Source: Amycolatopsis sp. QT-25 (GTDB taxonomy: Bacteria > Actinomycetota > Actinomycetes > Mycobacteriales > Pseudonocardiaceae). From it: a stretch of DNA of 64,000 nt. The translations under genes and the position numbers were made by a program. The stretch spans positions 5,828,001 through 5,892,000 of the forward strand of contig NZ_CP120210.1 of assembly GCF_029369745.1 (NCBI RefSeq), given 5' to 3'. Numbering within the stretch: the first letter of the stretch is position 1; every line of letters begins with the position of its first letter. Of this stretch, positions 9,046 through 20,987 are shown piece by piece. Below the pieces are notes generated by a model that was not told the DNA's origin, ran no database searches, and was given only the letters and a program-made list of their open reading frames with translations.

Positions 9046-9099
9046 GGTGGTCGTGAGTGACGATTCGTGTTCTAACCCGAATCGCCACTCACGACCACC
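9046..9099. repeat. Inverted repeat upstream of the lysozyme-like gene
   Basis: Arms of 22 bases (9046-9067 and 9078-9099) differ at one position, with a 10-base loop. It starts 22 bases before the ATG at 9024 on the minus strand, between two divergent genes, so a terminator role is unlikely. It would fold in the 5' leader or lie over the promoter. The arms carry GTCGTGAGTG; the same GTGAGTGCC-type sequence appears once more near 30500. Confidence 0.7.
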
Positions 9100-9251
9100 T
9101 GGACCGGCTGGTTCTCCGCTGCGGTACATGAAGGGGTGAAAGTCGCCTCTGTGGACTGCCGATGCACCGGGGCGGGCCAGACCCGCGATCGACCGCGGCC
9201 CCGCGGTGAACGGCTACCCGACGACCACCCTCGTGGGCTAGGTTCCCCCTC

Positions 9252-9926
9252 ATGAAGCTGCGCTGGGGTGTCACCGCTGTCGTTTCCGCTCTCGCCGCCG
9301 TCCTGCTGCCCGGTGTGGCCACCGCCGCGCCCGCCCCGGCGTCCCCGCCGATCGTGCGCTGCGAGTTCACGCCGACGCCGGAGAACCCCGCGGCCCGCCC
9401 GGTGCTGCGCCCGCTCCCCTTCGCGTTCACGCGTGGCACCGTCGACGTCACCTTCCGCTTCAACTACGGCCCGGTGACCGTGCGCCTGAACCGCGCCGGC
9501 GCCGCTCCGTGCGCCGTCCACAACCTGGCGAGCCTGGCCCTGCAGCGCTTCTACGACCGCAGCCAGTGCTGGCGCCTGACGAATTCCGCGCGCCTCGGCG
9601 TCCTGCAGTGCGGTGACATCTACGAGGCCGAGAAGGGCGGGCCGGGCTACAAGTTCCCGGACGAGGTCGACGGCACCGAGACCTACGAACGCGGCACCAT
9701 CGCCATGGGCAACCAGGGCCCCGGCACCAACGGCAGCGAGTTCTTCATCGTGCACTCGTTCGCGAACATCCCGAAGAACTACTCGGTGATGGGCAAGGTC
9801 GTGCGGGGCATGGAGGTACTGGACCGGATCGTGGCGAACGGGATCATCCCGACCGACCCGAACGGTCCAGCCGACGGGCTGCCCGCGAAGCCGGTGAAGA
9901 TCCAGAAGGCGACCGTGGGTTTCTGA
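9252..9926 (+). CDS. Secreted cyclophilin-type peptidyl-prolyl isomerase
   Basis: A 224-residue protein with a clear Sec signal peptide (about 1-26, ending ATAAPAPA). The cyclophilin fold follows: the VTVRLNRAGAAPCAVHNLASLA strand-helix pair, RFYDRSQCWRLTN, and the active-site segment MGNQGPGTNGSEFFIVHS. It accelerates proline isomerisation in exported proteins, presumably outside the membrane. Cys residues at QCWR and VLQCGD could form a disulphide. There is no Shine-Dalgarno sequence; TAGGTT (9239-9244) lies 7 bases before the ATG, suggesting a leaderless transcript. Confidence 0.92.
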   Translation: MKLRWGVTAVVSALAAVLLPGVATAAPAPASPPIVRCEFTPTPENPAARPVLRPLPFAFTRGTVDVTFRFNYGPVTVRLNRAGAAPCAVHNLASLALQRFYDRSQCWRLTNSARLGVLQCGDIYEAEKGGPGYKFPDEVDGTETYERGTIAMGNQGPGTNGSEFFIVHSFANIPKNYSVMGKVVRGMEVLDRIVANGIIPTDPNGPADGLPAKPVKIQKATVGF

Positions 9927-10152
9927 CTACTCGCTGTCTCCCCAGTTGTCGGGAAGGGTCGACCTGTAATCGCAGGTGAGCAAAGTTCCACATAGCGCGA
10001 CAGTCCGTAAACTCCCAACGGGTGCATTTCCGCGTCGCCTTGGCTACGCACAGAAAACACACAGCCCCCTCACAGGAATCAATATTCCACCCTTTAGAGT
10101 GACGCAGCCGCGCCGAGGGGTTCGCCGGTGCCGTTCCTGGGGGGTTGTGAAG

Positions 10153-11241
10153 ATGTTGACTCACGAGCAGTACCTGTCCACCAAGAGATTCCCAGCCCTC
10201 GACGGGCTGCGTGCGATCGCCGCGCTCCTCGTGGTGGTGTTCCACTACGGAGGACCGTCGTGGGTCATGGCGAACGGATGGATCGGCGTCCACCTGTTCT
10301 TCGTGCTCTCGGGCTTCCTGATCACCACGCTGGCACTGCGCGAAGAAGACCGCAACGGCAAGATTTCGCTCGCCAACTTCTACATCCGTCGCGCTTTCCG
10401 CATTCTTCCGGTGTATTTCGCCGTTTTGGGCATCATCGTGGTGTTCACCTATCTGCGCGGGCAGTACACCTCGAGTGGGCTCTCCGGCGCGATGCCGTAC
10501 TTCCTGACGTTCACCAACGAATTCGCCCATAACGCGCCTTTCGGTCAGTCGTGGACGCTGGGCGTGGAGCAGAAGTTCTACCTCGTCTGGCCGTTCCTCG
10601 CCTTCGGTATCGCGGCGCTGAGCTTCCCGAAGCGGCTGGGCCTGGCGATCGGCCTGATCGCGCTCATGATCGCGCTGATCCCGGTGATGCCGTACGCCGG
10701 CGCCTACTCGCCCATCATCATCGGTTGCGCGCTCGCCATCGGCCTGCACTATCGCAAGGGCTTCGCCGTCCTCCGCTTCTTCACCCACCCGCTGGCCAGC
10801 TTCGTCCTGCTCGCGGTACTCGTCGTACTTCAGATCCACATCACCGACATCGAGGCCTTCTTCCAGGACGGCGGCACGATCGGTGGCACCACGTACGCGG
10901 TACTGGTCGCACTGTTCATCACCTCGCTGATCCCCCGCGGCCCGATCGCCTGGATCTTCTCCACCCCTCCGATGCGGTTCATCGGCGAGCGGTCGTACTC
11001 CGTGTACCTCCTGCAAGGGGTGGCGGCGACCGTGGTCGCGCTGTCGATTCCTCAACTGGCCACCCACCGGACCCTGACCGCGATCGCCGTGACCGTCGTG
11101 GCACTCGTCGTCTCCGACGTCCTCTACCGTTGGGTCGAGGTGCCGATGATCGACGTGGGCCGCAAGGTGGTCGCCCGGCGCAAGCGCCCCCTGTCTGCTC
11201 CCACAGTGCGGGAACCCGAGCCCGCCCTCGCCGGCCGCTGA
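10153..11241 (+). CDS. Acyltransferase-3 (OafA/YrhL-type) integral membrane protein
   Basis: About 362 residues with roughly ten hydrophobic helices. The N-terminal RFPALDGLRAIAALLVVVFHYGG holds the conserved D-G-L-R-A and the catalytic His of the family, followed by VHLFFVLSGFLIT and the R-R-x-x-R-I-x-P-x-Y motif (IRRAFRILPVYF). These enzymes O-acylate surface sugars, lipids or antibiotics; the substrate is unknown. The start ATG at 10153 is chosen because homology begins there; a GTG two codons earlier is equally possible. It sits alone upstream of metH in the same direction. Confidence 0.88.
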   Translation: MLTHEQYLSTKRFPALDGLRAIAALLVVVFHYGGPSWVMANGWIGVHLFFVLSGFLITTLALREEDRNGKISLANFYIRRAFRILPVYFAVLGIIVVFTYLRGQYTSSGLSGAMPYFLTFTNEFAHNAPFGQSWTLGVEQKFYLVWPFLAFGIAALSFPKRLGLAIGLIALMIALIPVMPYAGAYSPIIIGCALAIGLHYRKGFAVLRFFTHPLASFVLLAVLVVLQIHITDIEAFFQDGGTIGGTTYAVLVALFITSLIPRGPIAWIFSTPPMRFIGERSYSVYLLQGVAATVVALSIPQLATHRTLTAIAVTVVALVVSDVLYRWVEVPMIDVGRKVVARRKRPLSAPTVREPEPALAGR

Positions 11242-11290
11242 GCCATTCGGACGGATCATCCTTGTGCGGGTCCGGTACTCTGGTCGCCAA

Positions 11291-11361
11291 GGTCGAGAGG
11301 CGCTGCAACGGACCGCGGGGTCCGCCACGCTCGGCCCCGGACATCACCGCAAGGGCGCCTC
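11291..11361 (+). promoter_or_regulatory. S-adenosylhomocysteine (SAH) riboswitch-like leader of metH
   Basis: GGTCGAG (11291-11297) pairs with CTCGGCC (11330-11336). CGGACC/GGTCCG (11309-11314/11319-11324) forms an inner hairpin with a GCGG loop. GAGGCGC (11297-11303) pairs with GCGCCTC (11355-11361), closing a pseudoknot. The conserved string GAGGCGCTGCAACGG matches my recollection of the SAH (ahcY) riboswitch consensus. It lies 23 bases before the metH start. SAH riboswitches turn genes on when SAH accumulates, which fits methionine regeneration. No covariance search was run. Confidence 0.75.
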
Positions 11362-11384
11362 CCACGACATGGGAGGAGCGCTGG

Positions 11385-14993
<3,609 letters not shown>

Positions 14994-15005
14994 CACAATG
15001 ATCGG

Positions 15006-16442
15006 GTGACTGCCGAGGGCTCGGACTTCCTGCAGCTGGACATCGGGGACGCCCCGCCGGGACGCCGGTCGGACTGGCTGGCGTCGCGGTTGCGGCACGC
15101 CATCTCCGACGGCCGTCTGCCGGTCGGCAGCAGGCTGCCCGCGACCAGGGCGCTGGCCGCCGACCTGCGGGTCTCCCGCGGCGTGGTCACCGAGGCGTAC
15201 CAGCGTCTCGTCGAGGACGGCCACGTCGCCGGACGAGGCCGGGCGGGCACGGTGGTCGTCGCGGCGCCGGCGCGGACGAAGGAGCGGACGACGCCGGGGC
15301 CGCCGTCCGCCGGCACGATCTTCCAGCCCGCTCCCGGAATCGGTGTCTTCGATTCGCTGCGATCGACTCCGGCGCGGATCGATCTGTCGCCCGGCGTGCC
15401 GGATCTGACCGCCTTCCCACGAACGGCCTGGTTACGCGCCGAACGCACCGTGCTCAACGACCTTTCGGCGGCGGCTTTCGGCTACGGCGACCCGCGGGGA
15501 GCGCCCGCGTTGCGGCTGGCCATCGCGCACTGGATCGCCCGCACCCGCGGTATCACCGCCGACGCGGACGACGTGCTGATCGTGGCCGGTGTCGCGCAGG
15601 GTCTCGGGTTGCTGGCGCAGGTGCTCTGCGACAACGGCATCTCGGAGATCGCCGTCGAGGATCCGAGTTCGCTGGGCGCGCGGCAGCATCTGCACGACCG
15701 GCGGCTGGCGACACCGCCGATCCGGGTCGACGACGACGGCATCGACGTCGACGAGCTCGTGCGCAGCGGTGCGCCCGCCGTGCTGCTCACACCCGCGCAC
15801 CAGTTCCCCACCGGTGTCGTGCTCGGCGGGGAACGCCGTCGCGAGCTCATGCGCTGGGCCGCGGACGGCGGGCTGATCATCGAGGACGACTACGACGCCG
15901 AGCACCGCTACGACCGTCCTCCGGTGCCCGCGCTGCGCTCGATGCTCGCCGAACAGGTCTGTTACGCGGGCAGCGTGTCGAAGTGGCTCGCACCCGCGCT
16001 CCGGGTGGGCTGGATGCTGGTGCCCCCGCGGTACCGGGACGAGGTGGTCGCGGCCAAACGGTTCGCCGACCTGGGCAACGCCGTCCTTCCGCAGCTGGTG
16101 CTCGCGCATCTCATGGAGTCCGGGGAGATGGAGCGGCAACTGCGGTTCGTGCGCAAACGGCACCGCCGGCGGCGGGACGCGATGATCGACGCGCTCCGGA
16201 CGCATCTTCCGGACGCCGTGGTGCACGGCGCCGCCGCCGGACTGCACCTGACCATCACGTTCGACGCCGAGTTCTCCGATCTCGACTTCGCCGCCGCCGC
16301 GCTGGAACAGGGTGTGAAGGTGCAGCCGCTGTCGTGGCACTGTCAGCGCCCGATGAATCCCGGCCTCGTCCTCGGCTACGGGGCGAGCCCGGCGACCGAC
16401 ATCGCCGAGGGCATCGCCGTCTTGGGCCGCGTCCGGCGCTGA
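15006..16442 (+). CDS. MocR-family regulator (GntR helix-turn-helix fused to PLP aminotransferase domain)
   Basis: 478 residues. An N-terminal GntR winged helix (about 10-80, LRHAISDGRLPVGSRLPATRALAADLRVSRGVVTEAY) is joined by a linker to a fold-type I aminotransferase domain with GYGDPRGAPALRLAIAHW, EDDYDAEHRYD and the PLP lysine Lys326 in SVSKWLAPALRVGWM. Such proteins regulate PLP, GABA or taurine genes. No neighbouring pdx or gab genes are present, so the target is unknown. The GTG lies 12 bases after the metH stop with no Shine-Dalgarno sequence; CACAAT ends 6 bases upstream. Confidence 0.93.
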   Translation: MTAEGSDFLQLDIGDAPPGRRSDWLASRLRHAISDGRLPVGSRLPATRALAADLRVSRGVVTEAYQRLVEDGHVAGRGRAGTVVVAAPARTKERTTPGPPSAGTIFQPAPGIGVFDSLRSTPARIDLSPGVPDLTAFPRTAWLRAERTVLNDLSAAAFGYGDPRGAPALRLAIAHWIARTRGITADADDVLIVAGVAQGLGLLAQVLCDNGISEIAVEDPSSLGARQHLHDRRLATPPIRVDDDGIDVDELVRSGAPAVLLTPAHQFPTGVVLGGERRRELMRWAADGGLIIEDDYDAEHRYDRPPVPALRSMLAEQVCYAGSVSKWLAPALRVGWMLVPPRYRDEVVAAKRFADLGNAVLPQLVLAHLMESGEMERQLRFVRKRHRRRRDAMIDALRTHLPDAVVHGAAAGLHLTITFDAEFSDLDFAAAALEQGVKVQPLSWHCQRPMNPGLVLGYGASPATDIAEGIAVLGRVRR

Positions 16443-16465
16443 CCCCCGCAACCAGTCGTCTGGAT

Positions 16466-16491
16466 GCGGTGGTTCGACGGCGAACCACCGC
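16466..16491. terminator. Bidirectional hairpin between MocR gene and hydrolase gene
   Basis: Perfect 11-base arms (16466-16476 and 16481-16491) with an ACGG tetraloop, lying between the stop codons of two convergent genes. Confidence 0.85.
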
Positions 16492-16493
16492 GT

Positions 16494-17228
16494 TCAGAGG
16501 ACCAATTGCCCCAGGAAGGCCAGCAGGACGGCCGGGTCTTCGACGTGGGCGTTGTGGCCCAGCCCGGGAAGCTCGGCCGAAGCCGGGCTGAGGACGCGAA
16601 GCTGTTCGAGGCGGCTCATCGGATCGTGCTCACCGGCGGCGAGGGCGACCGGGCAGCGCGCGGCGCCGAGCAGGCCGGGCATGTCGGGCGCGCCGACGGC
16701 GAACGCGCGCGGGTCCAGGCTCAGCCGCCACCCGCCTTCGGTCTCGACAATGCCGTCGGGGTCCGCTTCGGCCAGCCCGGTCAGGCCGGCGATCTTGAGG
16801 AACGCTCGTTCGGCGTCCTCACGCTCCGGGAACACCCTGGGCGGTTTCGCCGCCATGTCGGCGGCCTTCGCGAGATCCGACTCGCTCCATTCGACCTTGA
16901 CGCCGATCGCGAGCAGCCCGTCGATCGGGAGCCCGAACCAGCCGCTGGCCAGCGCGAGCCCGACCACTCCGCCCAGGGAGTGGCCGATCACCAGCAGGGG
17001 ACCGCGTTCCGGGAGCACGTCGGCGACCGCCCCGGCGAGGCTTCCGAAGGAATAGTGCGCCAACCGCGGTGAGGCGCCGTGCCCTGGCAGGTCGGGCGCC
17101 AGCCAACGGTAGCCGGGTTGCAGCATCAGGCCGTCCCACACCGCGCCCGTCGCGCCGAGGCCGTGCAGCAGCAGGACGGTGGGGCCGTCGGTTCCGGCGG
17201 TGCGCATCTTCAGTGTCTCCACGATCAC
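16494..17228 (-). CDS. Alpha/beta hydrolase
   Basis: 244 residues with a complete catalytic set: oxyanion HGLGATG, nucleophile elbow IGHSLGG (Ser84), acid in GEHDPM (Asp202) and His225 or His228 in LPGLGHNAHVEDP. There is no signal peptide, so it is cytoplasmic. The short cap domain and absence of a specific motif leave the substrate open (ester, lactone or C-C bond). It is transcribed away from the P450 gene with 108 bases between the two starts, so a shared regulatory region is possible. Confidence 0.85.
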   Translation of the reverse strand: MIVETLKMRTAGTDGPTVLLLHGLGATGAVWDGLMLQPGYRWLAPDLPGHGASPRLAHYSFGSLAGAVADVLPERGPLLVIGHSLGGVVGLALASGWFGLPIDGLLAIGVKVEWSESDLAKAADMAAKPPRVFPEREDAERAFLKIAGLTGLAEADPDGIVETEGGWRLSLDPRAFAVGAPDMPGLLGAARCPVALAAGEHDPMSRLEQLRVLSPASAELPGLGHNAHVEDPAVLLAFLGQLVL

Positions 17229-17336
17229 CGATCTTTCCCCAGCCTGCCGTCCGCGAGCCAGTCCGTGTCCGGCGAGTCCGTCGACGGCTTCGTGATCCAG
17301 GTGGTTCCTGGCAGGACACGGGCTAGTGTCGAGGCC

Positions 17337-18602
17337 GTGATCACCGATCCGGACACCTACACCCGGGGCGTGCCGTACGAGCGCCTCGCGTCGCTGCGCC
17401 GGGAGTCACCGGTCGCCCGGGTGGAAGATTTCTGGGCCGTGTTGCGGCATTCCGACGTCAAGTACGTGCTGAAGAACCCGAAGCTGTTCTCGTCGCGCCT
17501 GGGCGGCACGCAGATCCGGGACCCGGCGACCGGGCAGGACCTCGAGTACGTCCGGCGGATGATGCTCAACATGGATCCGCCCGAGCACGTCCGGCTGCGT
17601 GGCCTGCTCACCAAGGCGTTCACGCCGCGTGCGGTCGGCAGGCTGACCGAGCGGATCCACGGCTGGGCGAGGGACCTGATCACCGAGGTCGCCGCGGACG
17701 GCCGAGGCGACTTCGCCGCCGTCGCCGCCGATCTCCCGCTGCTGACGCTCGCGGAGGTCTTCGGGATCCCCGAACAGGACCGGCGGCTGATGTACGACTG
17801 GAGCAACCGGGTGATCGGTTACCAGGACGCCGATTACGCGGTGAGCGCGACCGTCGAGGCGGACGAGGTGACCGATCTCGCGCGGGCGGCGCTGGCCGTC
17901 CGGCCGGTTCCGGGGCCGGACGGGGCGATGCCCGATCCGCGCACCCGCGCGGGCATGCCGGATCTCTACGCGTACGCCACCGCGCTCGGCGAGTACAAAC
18001 GCCGGCATCCCGGCGACGACGTGATGAGCAACCTGATGGGGCACGTCGGCGGCGACACCGACGGCGGCCGGGTGTCGATCGCGGAATTCGAGAACCTGTT
18101 CTGGCTGTTCTCCGTGGCAGGCAACGAGACTCTGCGCAACGGCATCCCCGGCGGGATGCTCGCGCTGCTTTCGCATCCGGATCAGTACCGGCGGCTGCTG
18201 GCCGACCGGTCCCTGCTTCCCGGCGCGGTGGAAGAGATGCTCCGCTGGTGGACGCCGGTGATGCACTTCCGCCGGACCGCGAGCGAGGACGTCGTTCTGT
18301 CCGATGTGGACATCCGGGCGGGTGACAAGGTGGTCGTCTGGTTCTCCGCCGCGAACCGCGACGAGTCTGTGTTCGGCGATCCGGACCGCTTCGACATCGG
18401 CCGCACGCCCAACGATCACCTGACCTTCGGGCACGGCCCGCATTTCTGTCTCGGCGCTCAGCTCGCCAGGGTGCAACTGCGCGCGATGTTCGAAGCGGTC
18501 CTGGACCTGCTCGGCGAGGTCGAACTCGCCGGGGAACCGGTGCGGTTACGGTCGAACTTCCAGAACGGGCTGAAGTCGCTGCCGATCCGCTGGCGGCGAT
18601 GA
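17337..18602 (+). CDS. Cytochrome P450
   Basis: 421 residues from the GTG at 17337. The heme-binding motif is FGHGPHFCLGAQLAR with Cys371 as the iron ligand. The K-helix E-x-x-R is in EEMLRWWTPVMHF, and the I-helix oxygen-activation motif is AGNETLRN. The segment RMMLNMDPPEHVRLRGLLTKAF resembles bacterial steroid or fatty-acid hydroxylases of the CYP125/142 type, but the substrate is only a guess. No ferredoxin or reductase gene is adjacent. TAGTGT ends 7 bases before the GTG, so the transcript may be leaderless; this also decides the start. Confidence 0.93.
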   Translation: MITDPDTYTRGVPYERLASLRRESPVARVEDFWAVLRHSDVKYVLKNPKLFSSRLGGTQIRDPATGQDLEYVRRMMLNMDPPEHVRLRGLLTKAFTPRAVGRLTERIHGWARDLITEVAADGRGDFAAVAADLPLLTLAEVFGIPEQDRRLMYDWSNRVIGYQDADYAVSATVEADEVTDLARAALAVRPVPGPDGAMPDPRTRAGMPDLYAYATALGEYKRRHPGDDVMSNLMGHVGGDTDGGRVSIAEFENLFWLFSVAGNETLRNGIPGGMLALLSHPDQYRRLLADRSLLPGAVEEMLRWWTPVMHFRRTASEDVVLSDVDIRAGDKVVVWFSAANRDESVFGDPDRFDIGRTPNDHLTFGHGPHFCLGAQLARVQLRAMFEAVLDLLGEVELAGEPVRLRSNFQNGLKSLPIRWRR

Positions 18603-18634
18603 GCCCCTTCCCGCCCCCAGGCACGGGAAGGGGC
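18603..18634. terminator. Bidirectional hairpin between P450 and MFS genes
   Basis: Arms GCCCCTTCCCG (18603-18613) and CGGGAAGGGGC (18624-18634) are perfectly complementary, between convergent genes. The GGGAAGGGGCC arm is related to the recurring hairpin core of the window. Confidence 0.8.
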
Positions 18635-18648
18635 CCTCACCCCCCCGG

Positions 18649-20106
18649 TCATTCGGCCGCGGCGAACTCCGGTTCGGCGACGGTGGAGCGGGCTTCGGCC
18701 TTGCGCAGGCCGACCACTCCGGACAACGCCACCAGGACACTGAGCACGGCGATGCCGGTGACGACGGTCAGCGCGGGCGCCAACCCGTTCAGCAGCGCGG
18801 CCGGGCCGGTGGCACCACCCGCGTTGCCGGTCAGGACGGCGGTCACCACGGCGAGGCCGATCGCGCCGCCGACCTGGATCGACGTGTTCAGCAGCCCGCC
18901 GGCGAGCCCCTGCTCGTCGTCGGAGATGCCATTGGTCGCCTGGATGTTCAGCGAGGAGAACGCCAGCATGAAGCCGAGACCCAGCAGGATCATGCTCGGC
19001 AGCACGGAACCGGCGTAGCTCGAACTTTCGTCGATGCGCAGGAACAGCGCGTATCCGATGACGTGGGCGACGACACCGGCGAGAATCGTGCGCGACGTGC
19101 CGAGCCGGTCGATCAGCGGCTCGATCCTGGGCGAACCGAAGGCGACGATCAGCGCGGCGGGCAGGAACCCGAGCGCGGTCTGCAACGCGGACCAGCCCAG
19201 CACGGTCTGCAGGTACAGCATGACCACGAACTGGAAGCCGATGTAGGCGCCGAAGAACGTCGCGCCGCCGAGATTGGCGCGGGCCAGCGGGCCGGAGCGC
19301 AGGATGCCGAGGCGGAGCAGCGGGTGCTTGCTGCGCTTCTCGATGACCACGAACGTGACGAGCAGGGCGAGCGCGAGGGCGAACGAGATCAGGGTCCGCG
19401 GGGCGGCCCAGCCGATCTCCGGCGCTTCGACCACGGCGAAGACCAGCAGGAGCGAACCGGCGGCACCGGTGATCGCGCCCGGGAAGTCGTAGCCGCCACC
19501 GGTCTGCGGCTGGTAGGACGGGATCAGCTTGAGCGCGGCGACCAGCGCGGCGAGCGCGATCGGCACCGGCAGCAGGAACGTCCAGCGCCAGCCCACCTCG
19601 GTGAGCAGACCGGAGAAGACGAGGCCCGCGGAGTAACCGCTGGCACCGAACACGGCGAAGATGCTGATCGCCCGGTTGCGGGCGGGACCTTCGTGGAAGG
19701 TCGTGGTGATGATGGACAGGGCCGCCGGCGCGGTGAACGCGGCCGCGAGTCCCTTGATGAACCGGGTGGCGATCAGCAGCGCGCCGTCGTCGACGAGGCC
19801 ACCGAGCAGGGAGGCGAGTGCGAAGACCGCGACGGCGACGAGGAAGACCCGGCGCCTGCCGAGCAGGTCGGCGGTACGCCCGCCGAGGAGCAGCAGGCCG
19901 CCGTAGCCGAGCACGTAGGCGCTGATGATCCATTGCAGGGCACCGGTGGAGAGGCCGAGTTCGGCCTGGATGGACGGGAGGGCGACGGCGACCATCGACA
20001 CGTCGAGCGCGTCGAGGCCCACGACGACGGACACAGTGAGCAGGACACCCCAGAGGCGCGCGTCCCACCTTGTCGAGCTGGTGGACAGCTGCACGGAAGA
20101 ACTCAT
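18649..20106 (-). CDS. MFS multidrug exporter, DHA2 (14-helix) type
   Basis: 485 residues of alternating hydrophobic helices. Motif C-like VVVGLDALDVSMVAVALPSIQAELG is in helix 1 and the loop 2-3 motif GGRTADLLGRRRVFL is present. The length and the central extra helices fit the DHA2 drug:proton antiporters (EmrB/QacA type). It is divergent from a MarR gene, and the 86 bases between them hold AT-rich palindromes, the standard layout of an inducible efflux pump. The drug is unknown. Confidence 0.93.
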   Translation of the reverse strand: MSSSVQLSTSSTRWDARLWGVLLTVSVVVGLDALDVSMVAVALPSIQAELGLSTGALQWIISAYVLGYGGLLLLGGRTADLLGRRRVFLVAVAVFALASLLGGLVDDGALLIATRFIKGLAAAFTAPAALSIITTTFHEGPARNRAISIFAVFGASGYSAGLVFSGLLTEVGWRWTFLLPVPIALAALVAALKLIPSYQPQTGGGYDFPGAITGAAGSLLLVFAVVEAPEIGWAAPRTLISFALALALLVTFVVIEKRSKHPLLRLGILRSGPLARANLGGATFFGAYIGFQFVVMLYLQTVLGWSALQTALGFLPAALIVAFGSPRIEPLIDRLGTSRTILAGVVAHVIGYALFLRIDESSSYAGSVLPSMILLGLGFMLAFSSLNIQATNGISDDEQGLAGGLLNTSIQVGGAIGLAVVTAVLTGNAGGATGPAALLNGLAPALTVVTGIAVLSVLVALSGVVGLRKAEARSTVAEPEFAAAE

Positions 20107-20192
20107 GATCCGTACAGTACATGCACGCGCATATAATGCAACTGCATTTAATGACTTTGCATAAAATTCACACGCATGATATTTTGGGCCCC
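20107..20192. promoter_or_regulatory. MarR operator and divergent promoter region
   Basis: Two palindromes, ATGC-ACGC-GCAT (20121-20132) and ATGCA-AC-TGCAT (20136-20147), start 15 bp apart. Further TGCAT elements lie near 20158 and 20174. The region is far more AT-rich than its surroundings. MarR dimers bind such 10-20 bp palindromes, so the regulator at 20193 likely represses both itself and the exporter from here. Confidence 0.7.
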
Positions 20193-20579
20193 GTGAGCGA
20201 CGACGCCGAACAAGACCTGCTGCGGGAGTGGCACGACCTGTCCGCTCGGCACGCGGCGGTCTTCGGGCGCCTCGAATGCCGGCTCCAAGAGCGCCACGGC
20301 CTCGGCGTCACCGAGTTCGAAGCCCTCGAACGGCTGGTGAACTGCGGCGTCGGCAAATGCCGCACGGCCGATCTGACCGAGGTCGTCCACCTGAGCCAGA
20401 GCGCGACGTCACGCCTCGTCGCCCGGCTCGAACGCGAGGGACTCGTCCAGCGCTTGCTCTGCGAGGCGGACCGGCGTGGGATCTTCGTCGTCGTGACCGA
20501 GGAAGGCCGCCGTCGCTACGAAGAGGCGAAGCCCACGCACCGGGCCACCCTCGAAGAGACTCTCACCGTCGGGACGTGA
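20193..20579 (+). CDS. MarR-family transcriptional regulator
   Basis: 128 residues from the GTG at 20193. The winged helix is visible in TEFEALERLVNCGVGKCRTADLTEVVHLSQSATSRLVARLEREGLVQR, followed by the wing CEADRRGIFVVVTEEGRRRYEEA. Two Cys residues (NCGVGKC) and a third (LLCEADRRG) could make it thiol- or oxidant-sensitive; this is speculation. In-frame ATGs at 20121, 20136 and 20151 lie within the operator palindromes and are judged non-coding. It probably controls the divergent MFS gene. Confidence 0.88.
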   Translation: MSDDAEQDLLREWHDLSARHAAVFGRLECRLQERHGLGVTEFEALERLVNCGVGKCRTADLTEVVHLSQSATSRLVARLEREGLVQRLLCEADRRGIFVVVTEEGRRRYEEAKPTHRATLEETLTVGT

Positions 20580-20591
20580 AGCCCGGCAGTC

Positions 20592-20987
20592 TCACTTCTC
20601 GCCGATTTTGACGGCGGTCAAGGTGATCACCGCGTCCGCGGCCACCTTCGTCCCCGGCGCCGGATCCTGTCCGGTCTGGACCCAATTCCGGTCCAGCGCG
20701 AGTACCCGGCCTTTGCCGGTTCCGTCGACTTCTCGCAGGTTGTACAGGCCCGCCGCTTGCATCGCGTCCTGCGCTTCCTGATGGTTCATTCCCGAAACAT
20801 CGGGGACGACGATCAGGCGAACGGCGGAGGAGGCGGGTCCACTGGTCTCCGGCGGTCGCTGGACACTCGCGGACGTCTCGGTCACCGTACTGACCGCTTG
20901 CGGCGCCTCCGGCCGCGCGCCCGGGGTACCGCAAGCGGTCAGCATGGCGACGGCGGTGACGAGGATCAGTGCGACGGTCTTCGGCAT
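20592..20987 (-). CDS. PASTA-domain lipoprotein
   Basis: 131 residues. The ATG at 20987 is preferred over the longer frame because GGAG lies 8 bases upstream and the protein then starts with a lipoprotein signal and lipobox (VAMLTAC). After a Ser/Thr/Pro linker comes one PASTA domain (VPDVSGMNHQEAQDAMQAAGL...QTGQDPAPGTKV). PASTA domains bind muropeptides or beta-lactams and usually decorate Ser/Thr kinases or PBPs. Here the domain stands alone on a membrane-anchored stalk. It is convergent with the MarR gene with only 12 bases between the stops. Confidence 0.85.
   Translation of the reverse strand: MPKTVALILVTAVAMLTACGTPGARPEAPQAVSTVTETSASVQRPPETSGPASSAVRLIVVPDVSGMNHQEAQDAMQAAGLYNLREVDGTGKGRVLALDRNWVQTGQDPAPGTKVAADAVITLTAVKIGEK

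Noticed and set aside
10551..11384. An open frame extending metH upstream by nearly 280 codons
   Set aside because: It is antiphase to the acyltransferase gene, Arg/Pro-rich and has no homology; the GGGAGGAG before ATG 11385 fixes the true start.
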